Shown piece after piece: positions 32,458-41,705 of a stretch of DNA of 64,000 nt (position 1 is the first letter of the stretch; the number at the start of each line of letters is the position of its first letter). The DNA comes from Formosa algae. GTDB lineage: Bacteria > Bacteroidota > Bacteroidia > Flavobacteriales > Flavobacteriaceae. The stretch lies in NCBI RefSeq assembly GCF_001439665.1, contig NZ_LMAK01000034.1:1-64000 (forward strand), written 5' to 3'. The notes below the pieces were generated by a model. It ran no database searches. It worked only from the letters and a program-made list of their open reading frames with translations, and was not told where the DNA came from. The position numbers and the translations under genes are program-made.

Positions 32458-33384
32458 ATGAACGAAATAAGAATATTTTCTCCTGCTACTGTTGCAAACG
32501 TCTCTTGCGGATTCGATGTATTAGGCTTTTGCTTAGACAGTGTAGGTGATGAAATGGTGATACGTAAGACCGATAAAAAAGGCATTTACATCACTAAAAT
32601 AGAAGGTTATGATTTACCATACGAAGCCGAAAAAAACGTTGCAGGTGTTTCTGCATTAGCCATGTATGCAGATGCTAAACCAGATTTTGGTTTCGAAATA
32701 GAAATTTATAAAAACATTAAACCAGGAAGCGGTGTGGGAAGTAGTTCTGCTAGCGCCGCCGGTAGTGTTTTCGGGATGAACGTATTATTAGGAAACCCTT
32801 ACAATAATACAGAGCTATCGTACTTTGCTATGAAAGGTGAAGCCCTAGCTAGCCAAAGCGAGCATGCAGATAATATTGCTCCTGCCCTATTTGGAGGTTT
32901 TACTTTGGTTAAAAGTGTATCACCATTAGAGATTTTAGAAATCCCAACCCCTAATAATTTATACGCCACGATTATTCATCCGCAAATAGAAATTAAAACT
33001 TCAGAAGCGCGTGCTATCTTACCTAAAGATGTGGCTTTAAAAGATGCCATTTTACAATGGGCTAATGTAGGGAGTCTTATTCATGGATTACATACCAATA
33101 ATTACGGATTAATAGAACGCTCTTTACACGATGCTATTGTAGAACCACACCGTAGCAAGCTTATACCATTGTATCAAGATGTTAAAGCAGCAGCCAAAAC
33201 AGCTGGCGCATTAGGCAGTGGAATCTCAGGTTCTGGCCCATCTATATTTTCACTATGTGAAGGTATTAATACGGCTAAATCTGTAGAACAAGCTATACGT
33301 AAAGTCTATGCAAATAGTGACATTGAATTCGATACTTATGTATCTAAAATCAATGCAGAAGGCATGAAAATATTGAATAACTAA
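32458..33384 (+). CDS. thrB: homoserine kinase
   Basis: A GHMP-family kinase that phosphorylates homoserine. The 308 residues show the ATP-binding motif PGSGVGSSSASAAG (about 92-105), the N-terminal FSPATVANVSCGFDVLGF substrate region and the C-terminal GSGISGSGPSIF loop. All are intact and length is normal. It lies between thrA and thrC in the same direction, with gaps of 60 and 25 bases. Confidence 0.96.
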   Translation: MNEIRIFSPATVANVSCGFDVLGFCLDSVGDEMVIRKTDKKGIYITKIEGYDLPYEAEKNVAGVSALAMYADAKPDFGFEIEIYKNIKPGSGVGSSSASAAGSVFGMNVLLGNPYNNTELSYFAMKGEALASQSEHADNIAPALFGGFTLVKSVSPLEILEIPTPNNLYATIIHPQIEIKTSEARAILPKDVALKDAILQWANVGSLIHGLHTNNYGLIERSLHDAIVEPHRSKLIPLYQDVKAAAKTAGALGSGISGSGPSIFSLCEGINTAKSVEQAIRKVYANSDIEFDTYVSKINAEGMKILNN

Positions 33385-33409
33385 CATAACTAAGACAAAA
33401 ACAAACGCT

Positions 33410-34705
33410 ATGAATTTTTTTAGTTTAAACAAAGAAGCTCCGGATACTACATTTAAAGATGCTGTAATCAGAGGGCTTGCACCAGACCGAGGTTTATATT
33501 TCCCAGAAAAGATAACTCCTCTGTCTGAAGATTTTTTTAAGAATATTGATAATTTATCACATGCTGAAATTGCTTTTGAAGCCATCAAACAATTTGTGTC
33601 TCCAGAAATTCCAGAAGATGAATTAAAAACTATTGTTGAAGAAACGTTATCCTTCGATTTCCCTATAGTAGAACTAAATAAAAACATATCGTTTTTAGAG
33701 CTTTTCCATGGTCCAACTATGGCTTTTAAAGATGTTGGTGCACGTTTTATGGCACGTTGTTTAGGACATTTTTCTAAAGACGCTAAACAAGATGTTACTG
33801 TTTTAGTTGCCACTTCAGGTGATACCGGAGGTGCAGTTGCTAATGGTTTTTTAGGTGTTGAAGGTGTAAAAGTCGTTATTCTTTACCCGAGCGGAAAAGT
33901 GAGCGATATTCAAGAAAAACAATTAACTACACTAAAAAAGAACATTACTGCTTTAGAAGTTAATGGCACGTTCGACGATTGTCAGGATATGGTAAAACAA
34001 GCCTTTTTAGATGCCGAATTAACAGATCACATGAAGTTAACTTCTGCTAATTCTATTAACGTTGCGCGTTGGTTACCTCAATTGTTCTATTTTATGTTTG
34101 CTTATAAACAGCTTCATAACAAATACGATAACCTTGTGTTTTCTATTCCTAGCGGAAACTTCGGAAATGTTTGTGCTGGTATGATGGCTCAACAACTTGG
34201 TTTACCTATTACACACTATATCGCATCTAACAACGAAAACAACGTAGTTACAAGATATCTTGAATCTGAACATTACGATGTAAAACCATCAATACAAACC
34301 ATTTCTAACGCTATGGATGTAGGTAATCCAAGTAACTTTGTTAGAATTCAAGAAATCTATAAAAATGATTTCAGTTTACTAAAAGAAAATTTATCGTCTT
34401 ACAGTTTCACAGATGAAGAAACGAAAGTCGCGATGAAAGAAATTTATAACGACTATAGTTATGTTGCAGATCCGCATGGTGCTGTTGGGTATTTAGGAGC
34501 TAAAAACTATGTAGAATCGCATCCAGAAGCACATTGTGTATGTTTAGAAACAGCACATCCAACTAAATTTTTAGATGTTGTAGGCGAAGTAATCAAAGAA
34601 AATATAGAGTTACCTGCTCAAATTTTAGCCGTCATGGATAAAAAGAAAAAATCTATAAAAATTAGTACATATAATGACTTAAAAACATATCTATTAAATC
34701 GTTAA
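33410..34705 (+). CDS. thrC: threonine synthase
   Basis: A PLP enzyme converting O-phosphohomoserine to threonine, the last step of the operon's pathway. The 431 residues contain the PLP lysine in HGPTMAFKDVGARFM (about 101-115), the TSGDTGGAVA phosphate/substrate loop and the SIPSGNFGNVCAG motif. The length fits the short bacterial class. It closes the thrABC operon, 25 bases after thrB, and is followed by a terminator. Confidence 0.96.
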   Translation: MNFFSLNKEAPDTTFKDAVIRGLAPDRGLYFPEKITPLSEDFFKNIDNLSHAEIAFEAIKQFVSPEIPEDELKTIVEETLSFDFPIVELNKNISFLELFHGPTMAFKDVGARFMARCLGHFSKDAKQDVTVLVATSGDTGGAVANGFLGVEGVKVVILYPSGKVSDIQEKQLTTLKKNITALEVNGTFDDCQDMVKQAFLDAELTDHMKLTSANSINVARWLPQLFYFMFAYKQLHNKYDNLVFSIPSGNFGNVCAGMMAQQLGLPITHYIASNNENNVVTRYLESEHYDVKPSIQTISNAMDVGNPSNFVRIQEIYKNDFSLLKENLSSYSFTDEETKVAMKEIYNDYSYVADPHGAVGYLGAKNYVESHPEAHCVCLETAHPTKFLDVVGEVIKENIELPAQILAVMDKKKKSIKISTYNDLKTYLLNR

Positions 34706-34724
34706 GCTTACCCTATTTTAAATT

Positions 34725-34761
34725 ACAAAAAGGTCATAAAATTATATTTATGGCCTTTTGT
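34725..34761 (+). terminator. intrinsic terminator of the threonine operon
   Basis: Arms ACAAAAAGGTCATAAA and TTTATGGCCTTTTGT pair with one bulged A and one G-U pair, around a short AT-rich loop, and the hairpin is followed by a short T-rich tract. It lies 20 bases after thrC. Confidence 0.7.
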
Positions 34762-34893
34762 AGTTTTAAAAACTAGCCGTTAATAAACCATAATTACCAA
34801 ACCATACAATTTAGGTGCTTCTTTAAGGTATATCCGACTTCTATTTAACCTTATTTTATAAACAGCAGTTCCTTGTAAACAGATTAAATTCTC

Positions 34894-34901
34894 TATTTTT
34901 G
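34894..34901 (+). promoter_or_regulatory. putative promoter of gcvT
   Basis: TATTTTTG is an exact -7 match, and CTTG lies 18 bases upstream, close to the -33 TTTG spacing. The box ends 22 bases before the ATG. I found no glycine-riboswitch-like structure here. Confidence 0.55.
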
Positions 34902-34923
34902 CGCCATATTCAATACAATCTAA

Positions 34924-35994
34924 ATGAAAAATACAGCTTTAACAACAACTCATGAAGCCCTTGGTGCTAAAATGGTTCCTTTTGCAGGTTACAATATGCC
35001 TGTGCAATACGATGGTGTAAATATAGAACACGAAACAGTAAGACAAGCTGTTGGTGTGTTTGATGTAAGTCATATGGGAGAATTCTTAATTGAAGGTCCA
35101 AATGCCTTAGCGCTTATTCAGAAAGTAAGTAGTAACGATGCTACAAAACTAACTATTGGGAAAGCACAATACAGCTATTTACCAAACGATAATGGTGGTG
35201 TTGTAGATGATTTAATTATTTACAAAATCAAGGAAGAGACCTATTTATTAGTTGTTAATGCAAGTAATATTGAAAAGGATTGGAATTGGATAACCTCTAA
35301 AAATGATGTAGGTGCCATTATGCGCGATTTAAGTGAAGACTATTCTTTGCTTGCCATTCAAGGTCCAAAAGCAATAGAAGCTATGCAACCACTTACTAGT
35401 CATGACCTCTCGGCTATTAAATTTTACAATTTTGAAGTTGGAGATTTTGCAGGTATAGAAAATGTTATTATCTCGGCAACTGGTTATACAGGAAGTGGCG
35501 GATTTGAAATTTACTGTAAAAATAGTGAGGCTAAACAAATCTGGGATAAAGTTGTAGAAGCTGGTGCAAAACCAATTGGCTTAGCTGCAAGAGATACTTT
35601 ACGTTTAGAAATGGGATATTGTTTATATGGTAACGATATAGATGATACAACCTCTCCATTAGAAGCTGGTTTAGGATGGGTTACAAAATTCACAAAAACA
35701 TTTACAAACTCTGAAGCCTTACAAGCAGAAAAAACAAACGGCTTAACAAATAAATTAGTTGCTTTTACTTTAGACGAGCGTGGTATTCCACGTCACGGTT
35801 ATGATATTGTAGATGCAGACGGACAAAAAATAGGCGTTGTTACCTCTGGTACCATGTCTCCTTCTTTAGGAATTGGTATTGGTTTGGGTTACGTGCCTAA
35901 AGATTTTGCTGCGGTAGACGGTAAAATACATATTCAAATTCGTAAAAAAGCAATTCCAGCAACTGTAGTAAAATTACCATTCTACAAAGGATAA
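34924..35994 (+). CDS. gcvT: aminomethyltransferase, glycine cleavage T protein
   Basis: Transfers the methylene group from the lipoyl-bound intermediate of glycine cleavage to tetrahydrofolate. The 356 residues begin with [19 protein letters not shown] and include [16 protein letters not shown] and [13 protein letters not shown], typical of GcvT, with the C-terminal GYVPKDFAA region. Length is normal. The other glycine cleavage genes (gcvP, gcvH) are not in the window, as is usual in flavobacteria. The following epimerase-like gene starts 32 bases later and may be co-transcribed. Confidence 0.95.
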   Translation: MKNTALTTTHEALGAKMVPFAGYNMPVQYDGVNIEHETVRQAVGVFDVSHMGEFLIEGPNALALIQKVSSNDATKLTIGKAQYSYLPNDNGGVVDDLIIYKIKEETYLLVVNASNIEKDWNWITSKNDVGAIMRDLSEDYSLLAIQGPKAIEAMQPLTSHDLSAIKFYNFEVGDFAGIENVIISATGYTGSGGFEIYCKNSEAKQIWDKVVEAGAKPIGLAARDTLRLEMGYCLYGNDIDDTTSPLEAGLGWVTKFTKTFTNSEALQAEKTNGLTNKLVAFTLDERGIPRHGYDIVDADGQKIGVVTSGTMSPSLGIGIGLGYVPKDFAAVDGKIHIQIRKKAIPATVVKLPFYKG

Positions 35995-36026
35995 AAGCGT
36001 ACAAAACTTCTTAGGAAGCAGATAGC

Positions 36027-36857
36027 ATGAAGGAGCAAAGAAGTAAACATAGAATCTTAATTTTAGGAGCAAGCGGCTTTATTGGCAATGCCATTTATAA
36101 AGAGCTTTGCTCCTATTTTAATACGTTTGGTACTTATAACACTGCACGACGAGAATTTGAAGAGAATCATCAATTTTTTCAATATAACGTTGAAGAAGAT
36201 GATGTCTTTGAGATTCTGGAAGCTATTCGTCCTACCATCATAATTTCAGCTTTACGCGGCGATTTTTCAGCTCAAGTTATTGCTCATAATCATTTGGCAG
36301 AATATATTATAGCCACAGATGCTAGACTCTTTTTTATATCATCAGCAAATGTATTCGATGCTTATAGTCAGTTTCCGAGTTACGAATTAGATAAAACTTT
36401 AAGTCACAGTATTTATGGGCATTTCAAAATAAAAATTGAAAACATGCTGATGCGCTTACCTAAAAAGCAAGTCGCTATACTAAGACTACCTATGGTTTTT
36501 GGAACTCAATCTCCCCGAATAAAAGAAATAAAACAACATTTACACGATAAAACCCCCATAGAAGTTTTTCCTAATTTAATAATGAATGTTACTACAGATT
36601 CTAAAATCACACAGCAAATTCATTATTTAATTAATAGAAATAAATATGGGATTTTTCATTTAGGCAGTACAGATTTAGTCCATCATGACGAGTTTACAGC
36701 AGAAATCATTTCATCTATAGGCCTTTACAACCCTGTTTTTAAGCAAGTATATACTACGAATAGTGATAGATATTTAGCCGTTTTACCAAAAGAAAATCTA
36801 TTACCCAAACACTTACGCATTGTTAGTAAACAAATCTTAACAGAATTAGAAGTGTAA
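36027..36857 (+). CDS. NAD-dependent epimerase/sugar-nucleotide reductase-like protein
   Basis: An extended short-chain dehydrogenase-like protein of 276 residues. The Rossmann motif ILGASGFIGNAIY is at about 11-23. The catalytic Tyr-x3-Lys occurs as YGHFK at about 131-135, preceded by FFISSANVFDAY, which supplies the Ser/Thr. The overall pattern resembles RmlD/sugar-nucleotide-binding proteins. The substrate is unknown. It lies between gcvT (32 bases) and the pterin dehydratase gene (55 bases), which does not suggest a surface-sugar role by context. Confidence 0.8.
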   Translation: MKEQRSKHRILILGASGFIGNAIYKELCSYFNTFGTYNTARREFEENHQFFQYNVEEDDVFEILEAIRPTIIISALRGDFSAQVIAHNHLAEYIIATDARLFFISSANVFDAYSQFPSYELDKTLSHSIYGHFKIKIENMLMRLPKKQVAILRLPMVFGTQSPRIKEIKQHLHDKTPIEVFPNLIMNVTTDSKITQQIHYLINRNKYGIFHLGSTDLVHHDEFTAEIISSIGLYNPVFKQVYTTNSDRYLAVLPKENLLPKHLRIVSKQILTELEV

Positions 36858-36912
36858 TTGATTTTAAGTTTAAAAATCACTATTTTTAATAGCACAAAAA
36901 AAGAAATTAATT

Positions 36913-37206
36913 ATGAGCAAATTATCAGAACACGATATTGAAAAACGTTTATTACAATTTCCAGAATGGGAATATTATGAAGATGCATTACATGCCGAAT
37001 TTGAATTTGATAACTTTAAAGATTGCTTTAGTGCCATGAGCAGAATCGCTTTCGATTGTGAAGCCTTAAATCATCATCCAGAATGGACAAATGTGTACAA
37101 TGTACTTACCATTACACTAACAACACATAGCGAAAAAGGAGTTACAGATAAAGATTTTAAATTGGCTGAAGCGATTGAAGCTATTGTAGAACCAGAAGAA
37201 GATTAA
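36913..37206 (+). CDS. phhB: 4a-hydroxytetrahydrobiopterin dehydratase
   Basis: Regenerates the pterin cofactor after aromatic amino acid hydroxylation by dehydrating 4a-hydroxytetrahydrobiopterin. The 97 residues hold the family signature EALNHHPEWTNVYN with paired histidines, then TLTTHSEKGVTDKD with the conserved His and Asp. The full motif is present and the length is standard. No phenylalanine hydroxylase gene is adjacent, so the partner is elsewhere, or the protein has the moonlighting role known for some PCD proteins. Confidence 0.93.
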   Translation: MSKLSEHDIEKRLLQFPEWEYYEDALHAEFEFDNFKDCFSAMSRIAFDCEALNHHPEWTNVYNVLTITLTTHSEKGVTDKDFKLAEAIEAIVEPEED

Positions 37207-37215
37207 ACATAACAC

Positions 37216-37250
37216 AGTTGGCATAATTTTTTATAAATTTGCAGCCAACT
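37216..37250. repeat. inverted repeat around the yebC promoter
   Basis: A perfect 7-base inverted repeat, AGTTGGC and GCCAACT, separated by 21 bases, encloses the putative yebC -7 box. It may be an operator or chance; no known regulator site was recognised. Confidence 0.35.
37234..37241 (+). promoter_or_regulatory. putative TAnnTTTG promoter of yebC
   Basis: TAAATTTG matches the -7 consensus exactly and ends 37 bases before the yebC ATG. TTGG lies upstream, but only 12 bases away, so the -33 element is unclear. Confidence 0.45.
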
Positions 37251-37278
37251 TTATAAAAAATTAAAATACACATAAGAC

Positions 37279-38007
37279 ATGGGAAGAGCTTTTGAATTTC
37301 GTAAAGCACGCAAAATGAAACGTTGGTCTGCCATGAGTAAAGCTTTTACTCGTATTGGTAAAGACATTGTAATGGCTGTAAAAGAAGGTGGTCCTGATCC
37401 CGATAGCAACTCTAGGTTAAGAGCCGTAATACAGAATGCTAAGGCCGTTAACATGCCTAAAGACAATGTAGAACGTGCCATTAAACGCGCTAGCGACAAA
37501 AGTTTAGGTGACTATAAAGAAGTTATTTTTGAAGGTTACGCCCCTCATGGTATTGCTATTTTAGTTGAAACCGCTACAGATAATAATACACGTACTGTTG
37601 CAAACGTACGTAGTTATTTTAATAAATGCGATGGTAGTTTAGGAACATCAGGTTCTGTGGTTTTTATGTTCGACCATACATGTAATTTTAGAATTGCAGG
37701 CGAAGGTTTAGATCCTGAAGAATTAGAATTAGAATTAATCGATTTTGGAGCAGAAGAAGTTTTTGCAGACGATGACGGTATTTTAATTTACGCCCCTTTT
37801 GAAAGCTTTGGAGCCATTCAATCTGAATTAGAATCTAGAGGTATAGAAATATTATCTTCAGGTTTTGAACGTATTCCTCAAGTTACCAAAGAACTATCTG
37901 CTGAAGAAGCTGCAGATGTAGAGAAATTATTAGAAAAAATTGAAGAAGATGACGATGTGCAAAACGTGTACCACACCATGCAAGAGTCTTCTGAAGAAGA
38001 GGAATAA
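37279..38007 (+). CDS. yebC: YebC/PmpR family protein
   Basis: A 242-residue member of the YebC family, which acts as a translation factor or transcriptional regulator depending on the species. It starts MGRAFEFRKARKMKRW, has the nearly invariant stretch with GGPDPDSNSRLR (about 38-49) and MPKDNVERAIKRA (about 60-72), and ends in an acidic tail (SSEEEE). Family members in Bacteroidota are a few residues longer than those in proteobacteria, where yebC sits by ruvC; here it is alone. Confidence 0.94.
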   Translation: MGRAFEFRKARKMKRWSAMSKAFTRIGKDIVMAVKEGGPDPDSNSRLRAVIQNAKAVNMPKDNVERAIKRASDKSLGDYKEVIFEGYAPHGIAILVETATDNNTRTVANVRSYFNKCDGSLGTSGSVVFMFDHTCNFRIAGEGLDPEELELELIDFGAEEVFADDDGILIYAPFESFGAIQSELESRGIEILSSGFERIPQVTKELSAEEAADVEKLLEKIEEDDDVQNVYHTMQESSEEEE

Positions 38008-38027
38008 CCCTCTCAAAATTATACTAG

Positions 38028-38054
38028 AAAAGAGGACTTTAGGTCCTCTTTTTT
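38028..38054 (+). terminator. intrinsic terminator after yebC
   Basis: Perfect arms AAAAGAGGAC and GTCCTCTTTT with a 5-base loop and a T-run, 21 bases after the stop. Confidence 0.88.
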
Positions 38055-38173
38055 ATTCACTTTATCTCTAATATCTATACTCCTATCGAATTAAGGATTT
38101 AAAGACATAAATAAGTGAGAACGGTTTTGTAAATTTGACTTCCTAAAAAATTATTCATTTATCTAACTACCAT

Positions 38174-38956
38174 ATGCCTTATATCAAGCGTATAGAATCA
38201 GAATTATCGCTATTACAACACGATCTTCGTCACCATAAACTATATAATATACTTAAGACAACAGAAGATGTAAAGCTCTTTATGGAGAACCACGTATACA
38301 CCACTTGGGATTTTATGTCGTTGCTTAAAACCTTACAATTACAATTTACCACCTATAAATTACCATGGGTTCCGAATAAGAATCCTGAGATTTTTAAGTT
38401 TATAAATGAAATTGTTGCTTCAGAAGAAAGTGATGTTAATGAATTGGGAGAGATTAAGAGCCATTTTGAAATGTACGTAGATTGTATGGTACAAATTGGA
38501 GCAAACACCACATTAATAACCACTTTTGTAGAACTTATAGAAAATAATATTGAGGTGTCTAAAGCGGCAAACTTGGTATATATTCCTGAGTTTATAAAAG
38601 ATTTTATCGAGTTTACATTCAATATCATCAAAACAGAAAAACCACATTTAATGGCATCTGTCTTTATTTTTGGTAGAGAAGATATTATCTCTGAAAAAGT
38701 ATTAAATGTAATAAGTAACTTAGAAACCGATAAAACACCGTGTACTAAACTGTCTTATTTATTAAACAGATATTTGTTTTTAAAGCAAGAAGATCAGCGT
38801 GCGTTATCTTATAAAATGCTAACCGAATTATGTGGCGATGATTCCGAAAAATGGGAAGACGTTTTAGGAGTAGCCAAAGAAGCTTTAAAACATCGTAAAA
38901 TTCTTTGGGATAACATTTACAACATTATTCTTGCCAGTAAAGAAGATCGTGCTTAA
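38174..38956 (+). CDS. DUF3050 family protein, heme-oxygenase-like fold
   Basis: A 260-residue protein matching DUF3050. The N-terminal part has HHKLYN (about 20-25) and MENHVYTTWDFMSLLK (about 36-51), the region where heme-oxygenase-like di-metal proteins place His and Glu ligands. Further acidic and histidine residues occur in the SEESDVNELGEIKSHFEMY block (about 83-101). The family has no settled function; a di-iron oxidase or oxygenase is a reasonable guess, not shown. It is followed 34 bases later by an SMR transporter gene. Confidence 0.75.
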   Translation: MPYIKRIESELSLLQHDLRHHKLYNILKTTEDVKLFMENHVYTTWDFMSLLKTLQLQFTTYKLPWVPNKNPEIFKFINEIVASEESDVNELGEIKSHFEMYVDCMVQIGANTTLITTFVELIENNIEVSKAANLVYIPEFIKDFIEFTFNIIKTEKPHLMASVFIFGREDIISEKVLNVISNLETDKTPCTKLSYLLNRYLFLKQEDQRALSYKMLTELCGDDSEKWEDVLGVAKEALKHRKILWDNIYNIILASKEDRA

Positions 38957-38990
38957 TATTATTAATTGATATAAATAAACTGTTTAAAAA

Positions 38991-39317
38991 TTGAATTGGA
39001 TACTACTAATTATTGCGGGCCTATTTGAAGTTGGTTTTGCTGCCTGTTTAGGTAAAGCAAAATATGCTGAAGGCCAAATAGCGACATATTGGTATATTGG
39101 TTTTTTAATTTGCTTAACCTGTAGTATGGTGCTTTTAGTAAAAGCAACAGACACATTACCTATAGGAACAGCCTATGCGGTGTGGACTGGAATAGGTGCC
39201 GTTGGAACCGTTTTAGTGGGAATTTTTATCTTTAAAGAACCCGCAGATTTTTGGCGTATATTCTTTATATCGACCTTAATTTTATCTATTATCGGACTCA
39301 AGTTTGTGTCGCATTAA
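38991..39317 (+). CDS. small multidrug resistance (SMR) transporter, SugE/Gdx-like, TTG start
   Basis: A 108-residue inner-membrane protein with four hydrophobic helices. The start NWILLIIAGLFEVGFA with the membrane-embedded Glu13 is diagnostic of SMR proteins, and the remainder is a good match to the SugE/guanidinium-exporter branch. No ATG exists at this position: the frame opens with TTG at 38991, which gives the expected N-terminus MNW, so I take a TTG start. Its last 4 bases overlap the convergent acyltransferase gene. The substrate (guanidinium or quaternary ammonium) is inferred only from the subgroup. Confidence 0.85.
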   Translation: MNWILLIIAGLFEVGFAACLGKAKYAEGQIATYWYIGFLICLTCSMVLLVKATDTLPIGTAYAVWTGIGAVGTVLVGIFIFKEPADFWRIFFISTLILSIIGLKFVSH

Positions 39318-39868
39318 TCCTTTTGGAAACTGTATTCTGGAACTTTCCCCACCACATCTTTAAAAAAGGCATGCATAAATTTAAAATCGGCTTCCATATC
39401 ATCTGTTGGATAAAATGGTTCTGATATAACATTCTGTTTTTTACCAAAATCAAAAGTTACCATCACTATAGGTACATTTGCTTCTTTAGCAATATAATAA
39501 AACCCAGACTTCCATTCGGTTACTTTTTTTCGTGTGCCTTCTGGCGCTAAACTTAGCCGAAGCTCATCATGCGTTTCAAACATTTTAGCAATAGATTGCA
39601 CTTTATTCTGTCCTGGAGTTCTATCTAATTCAACACCTCCAACTTGTTTAAGATACCACCCTAAAACACCTTTAAATAATTCTTTTTTTCCTATAAAATT
39701 AATAGGAGTATGCTTTATTCTTCTTAGTAATAAACCAATGTAGAAGTCGTGCCAACTGGTATGTGGCACAGCAATAATCATATACTTCTTTAAATCGGCT
39801 GGAAAGTCACCTATAACCTTCCATTTCATCAGTTTATAATAAATAAACTTATATAGCGATGTCATCAT
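39314..39868 (-). CDS. 1-acyl-glycerol-3-phosphate acyltransferase-like protein
   Basis: A PlsC-like acyltransferase of 184 residues. It has the catalytic HX4D motif (His36 to Asp41, HTSWHD), the EGTR motif at about 110-113 and the FIGKKELF block near 58-65. The length is short for PlsC (usually about 240), with a minimal N-terminus, so it may act on another acyl acceptor. It is 22 bases after kdnB on the same strand, which may hint at lipid A or phospholipid work, but this is not certain. Confidence 0.85.
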   Translation of the reverse strand: MMTSLYKFIYYKLMKWKVIGDFPADLKKYMIIAVPHTSWHDFYIGLLLRRIKHTPINFIGKKELFKGVLGWYLKQVGGVELDRTPGQNKVQSIAKMFETHDELRLSLAPEGTRKKVTEWKSGFYYIAKEANVPIVMVTFDFGKKQNVISEPFYPTDDMEADFKFMHAFFKDVVGKVPEYSFQKD

Positions 39869-39890
39869 ATTATGTCTAATTCAAAAAAAA

Positions 39891-40973
39891 TTACATTAAT
39901 TCGTACATGCTACGTAACTTTTCTCTTGTTATGGTTTTGTTCCAATTATTTCCCAACGCATTTTCCCAAAGCGGTACCATGCCTAGAGCAACATCAATCA
40001 TAGTATTAAATTCTTTATCGCTTAAATCTTTACAAAGTCCTTGTGGCAATTCTATATTATGTTTAGCCTTCATCGCTTTAAAAAGAGCTACACCTTCAGG
40101 ATAGAACTCCTCTAAATGATCGAAAACAATACAATTACCAAGACCATGTTTTGTCCCTAATAAATAAGACAAACCATAACTCATGGCATGTGCTACACCT
40201 ACTTGTGAATAAGCAATACTCATACCACCGTGCCAAGACGCCATCATTAATTTATCTTCGGCTTCTTTTTTATCAATAGTATCGCTTAAGAAAATCTCTT
40301 TACACAACTCTAAGGCTTTCTCTCCATAGCTTTGGCTAAACGCGTTTAGATAGGTACCAGTTAAAGATTCTATACAATGAATATAACAATCCATTCCCGT
40401 GTAAAACCATTGCTGTGTTGGTACATCTTGAATTAATTCTGGATCTAAAAGCACCTGATCGAAAGGCGTATAATCTGAATTTATTCCAAGCTTTTTTTCT
40501 GGACCAGTAAGTACAGTTGTTCTAGACACTTCTGCTCCAGTTCCAGATATCGTTGGAATACCAACATGATATATTGCAGGACTTTTAACTAAATCCCATC
40601 CTTGATAAGCACTTGTTTCCCCTTCGTTAGTTAACATGATGGATACCGCTTTTGCTAAATCTAAAAGTGTACCGCCACCAATACCAATAATACCCGAAGG
40701 TCTGTCTTTAAATTTTAATATAATATGTTCAACTAAAGCATCAACTTGAGAAGTTTTAGGTTCTTCTGCTGCCGAAATAAATATAATTTCGTCTTCGTAA
40801 GCTAATGGTATTCTTGATGTTAATTTTTCATTGCCTTGAAAGACTTCATCGACTAAAAATATAAATGGAGCATTTACATTTAAGCGTTTAAGCAGTAAAA
40901 TTTCTTCTAATTGATTAAAACTACCTCGTCCAAATACAACTTTAGACACCATCGGAAAATTCTTAAAATTCAT
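39891..40973 (-). CDS. kdnB: Kdo 8-oxidase, iron-containing alcohol dehydrogenase family
   Basis: Oxidises the C8 hydroxyl of 3-deoxy-D-manno-octulosonate (Kdo) on the way to 8-amino-Kdo. The 360-residue Fe-ADH has the NAD motif GIGGGTLLD (97-105), metal ligands Asp195, His199, His262 and His276, and the strings YQGWDL and QWFYTGMDCYIHC that I recall from the Shewanella enzyme KdnB. It is the third gene of an operon with kdsB and a HAD gene, 27 bases after the latter, which agrees with a Kdo pathway role. The partner transaminase kdnA is not adjacent. Confidence 0.82.
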   Translation of the reverse strand: MNFKNFPMVSKVVFGRGSFNQLEEILLLKRLNVNAPFIFLVDEVFQGNEKLTSRIPLAYEDEIIFISAAEEPKTSQVDALVEHIILKFKDRPSGIIGIGGGTLLDLAKAVSIMLTNEGETSAYQGWDLVKSPAIYHVGIPTISGTGAEVSRTTVLTGPEKKLGINSDYTPFDQVLLDPELIQDVPTQQWFYTGMDCYIHCIESLTGTYLNAFSQSYGEKALELCKEIFLSDTIDKKEAEDKLMMASWHGGMSIAYSQVGVAHAMSYGLSYLLGTKHGLGNCIVFDHLEEFYPEGVALFKAMKAKHNIELPQGLCKDLSDKEFNTMIDVALGMVPLWENALGNNWNKTITREKLRSMYELM

Positions 40974-41000
40974 TCTGTCTTGAATAACGTATGTTATAAC

Positions 41001-41705
41001 TTATTTTAAAACCTCTAACAAATCTGTTAATGCCTGAATTGTTTTGTAGGTTTTGCCATTTTTATCTTGTTCTGTGACTTGTTCATGCACCCATGTGGTA
41101 TGGAATGGTACATGAATAGCTTGTGCGTTTATGTGTATTAATGGAAGAACATCTGATTTTAAAGAATTCCCTACCATTAAAAATTCTGCTGGATTGATTT
41201 TTAAATGATTCAATAAATTAGAATAGTTTTCTTCTTTTTTATCGCTTACCACTTCTATATGATGAAAGTAATCTAACAATCCTGATTGTTTTAATTTGCG
41301 TTCCTGATCTAATAAATCGCCTTTAGTAATTACAATTAAACGGTATTGTTCTGAAAGTGTTTTTAAAACCTTTTCTACACCATCTAATAATTCTACAGGT
41401 TTATTAATCATCTCTTTACCAATCTCTAAAATGGACTGTATTGTGGCATTAGAGACGGTATTATTAGATAATTCTAAAGCCATTTCAACCATAGACAATA
41501 CAAAACCTTTAATACCATATCCGTAAATAGGAAGGTTTTGAAGTTCCATTTTAAACAACTCCTGATCTATTTTATTTTTAGTTTCAAATTGAGATAAGAG
41601 TTTACCAAATGCTTCTTCGGCATCTCTAAAATAGGTTTCATTAACCCAAAGTGTATCATCGGCATCAAAACCTATAACTTTTATGTTACTGTAATCTATT
41701 TCCAT
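41001..41705 (-). CDS. HAD family hydrolase
   Basis: A 234-residue haloacid dehalogenase-like phosphatase. Motif I is GFDADDTLW (about 12-20), with nucleophile Asp14. Motif II is VITKGD, motif III Lys is in the [15 protein letters not shown] region, and motif IV is [10 protein letters not shown]. It overlaps kdsB by 10 bases and is followed by kdnB after 27 bases, so it likely works in or near the Kdo pathway. It does not look like KdsC (which is shorter), so its substrate is uncertain. Confidence 0.88.
   Translation of the reverse strand: MEIDYSNIKVIGFDADDTLWVNETYFRDAEEAFGKLLSQFETKNKIDQELFKMELQNLPIYGYGIKGFVLSMVEMALELSNNTVSNATIQSILEIGKEMINKPVELLDGVEKVLKTLSEQYRLIVITKGDLLDQERKLKQSGLLDYFHHIEVVSDKKEENYSNLLNHLKINPAEFLMVGNSLKSDVLPLIHINAQAIHVPFHTTWVHEQVTEQDKNGKTYKTIQALTDLLEVLK

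Noticed and set aside
34762-34923. A glycine riboswitch before gcvT
   Set aside because: The short leader after the promoter box (about 20 bases) leaves no room for the aptamers.
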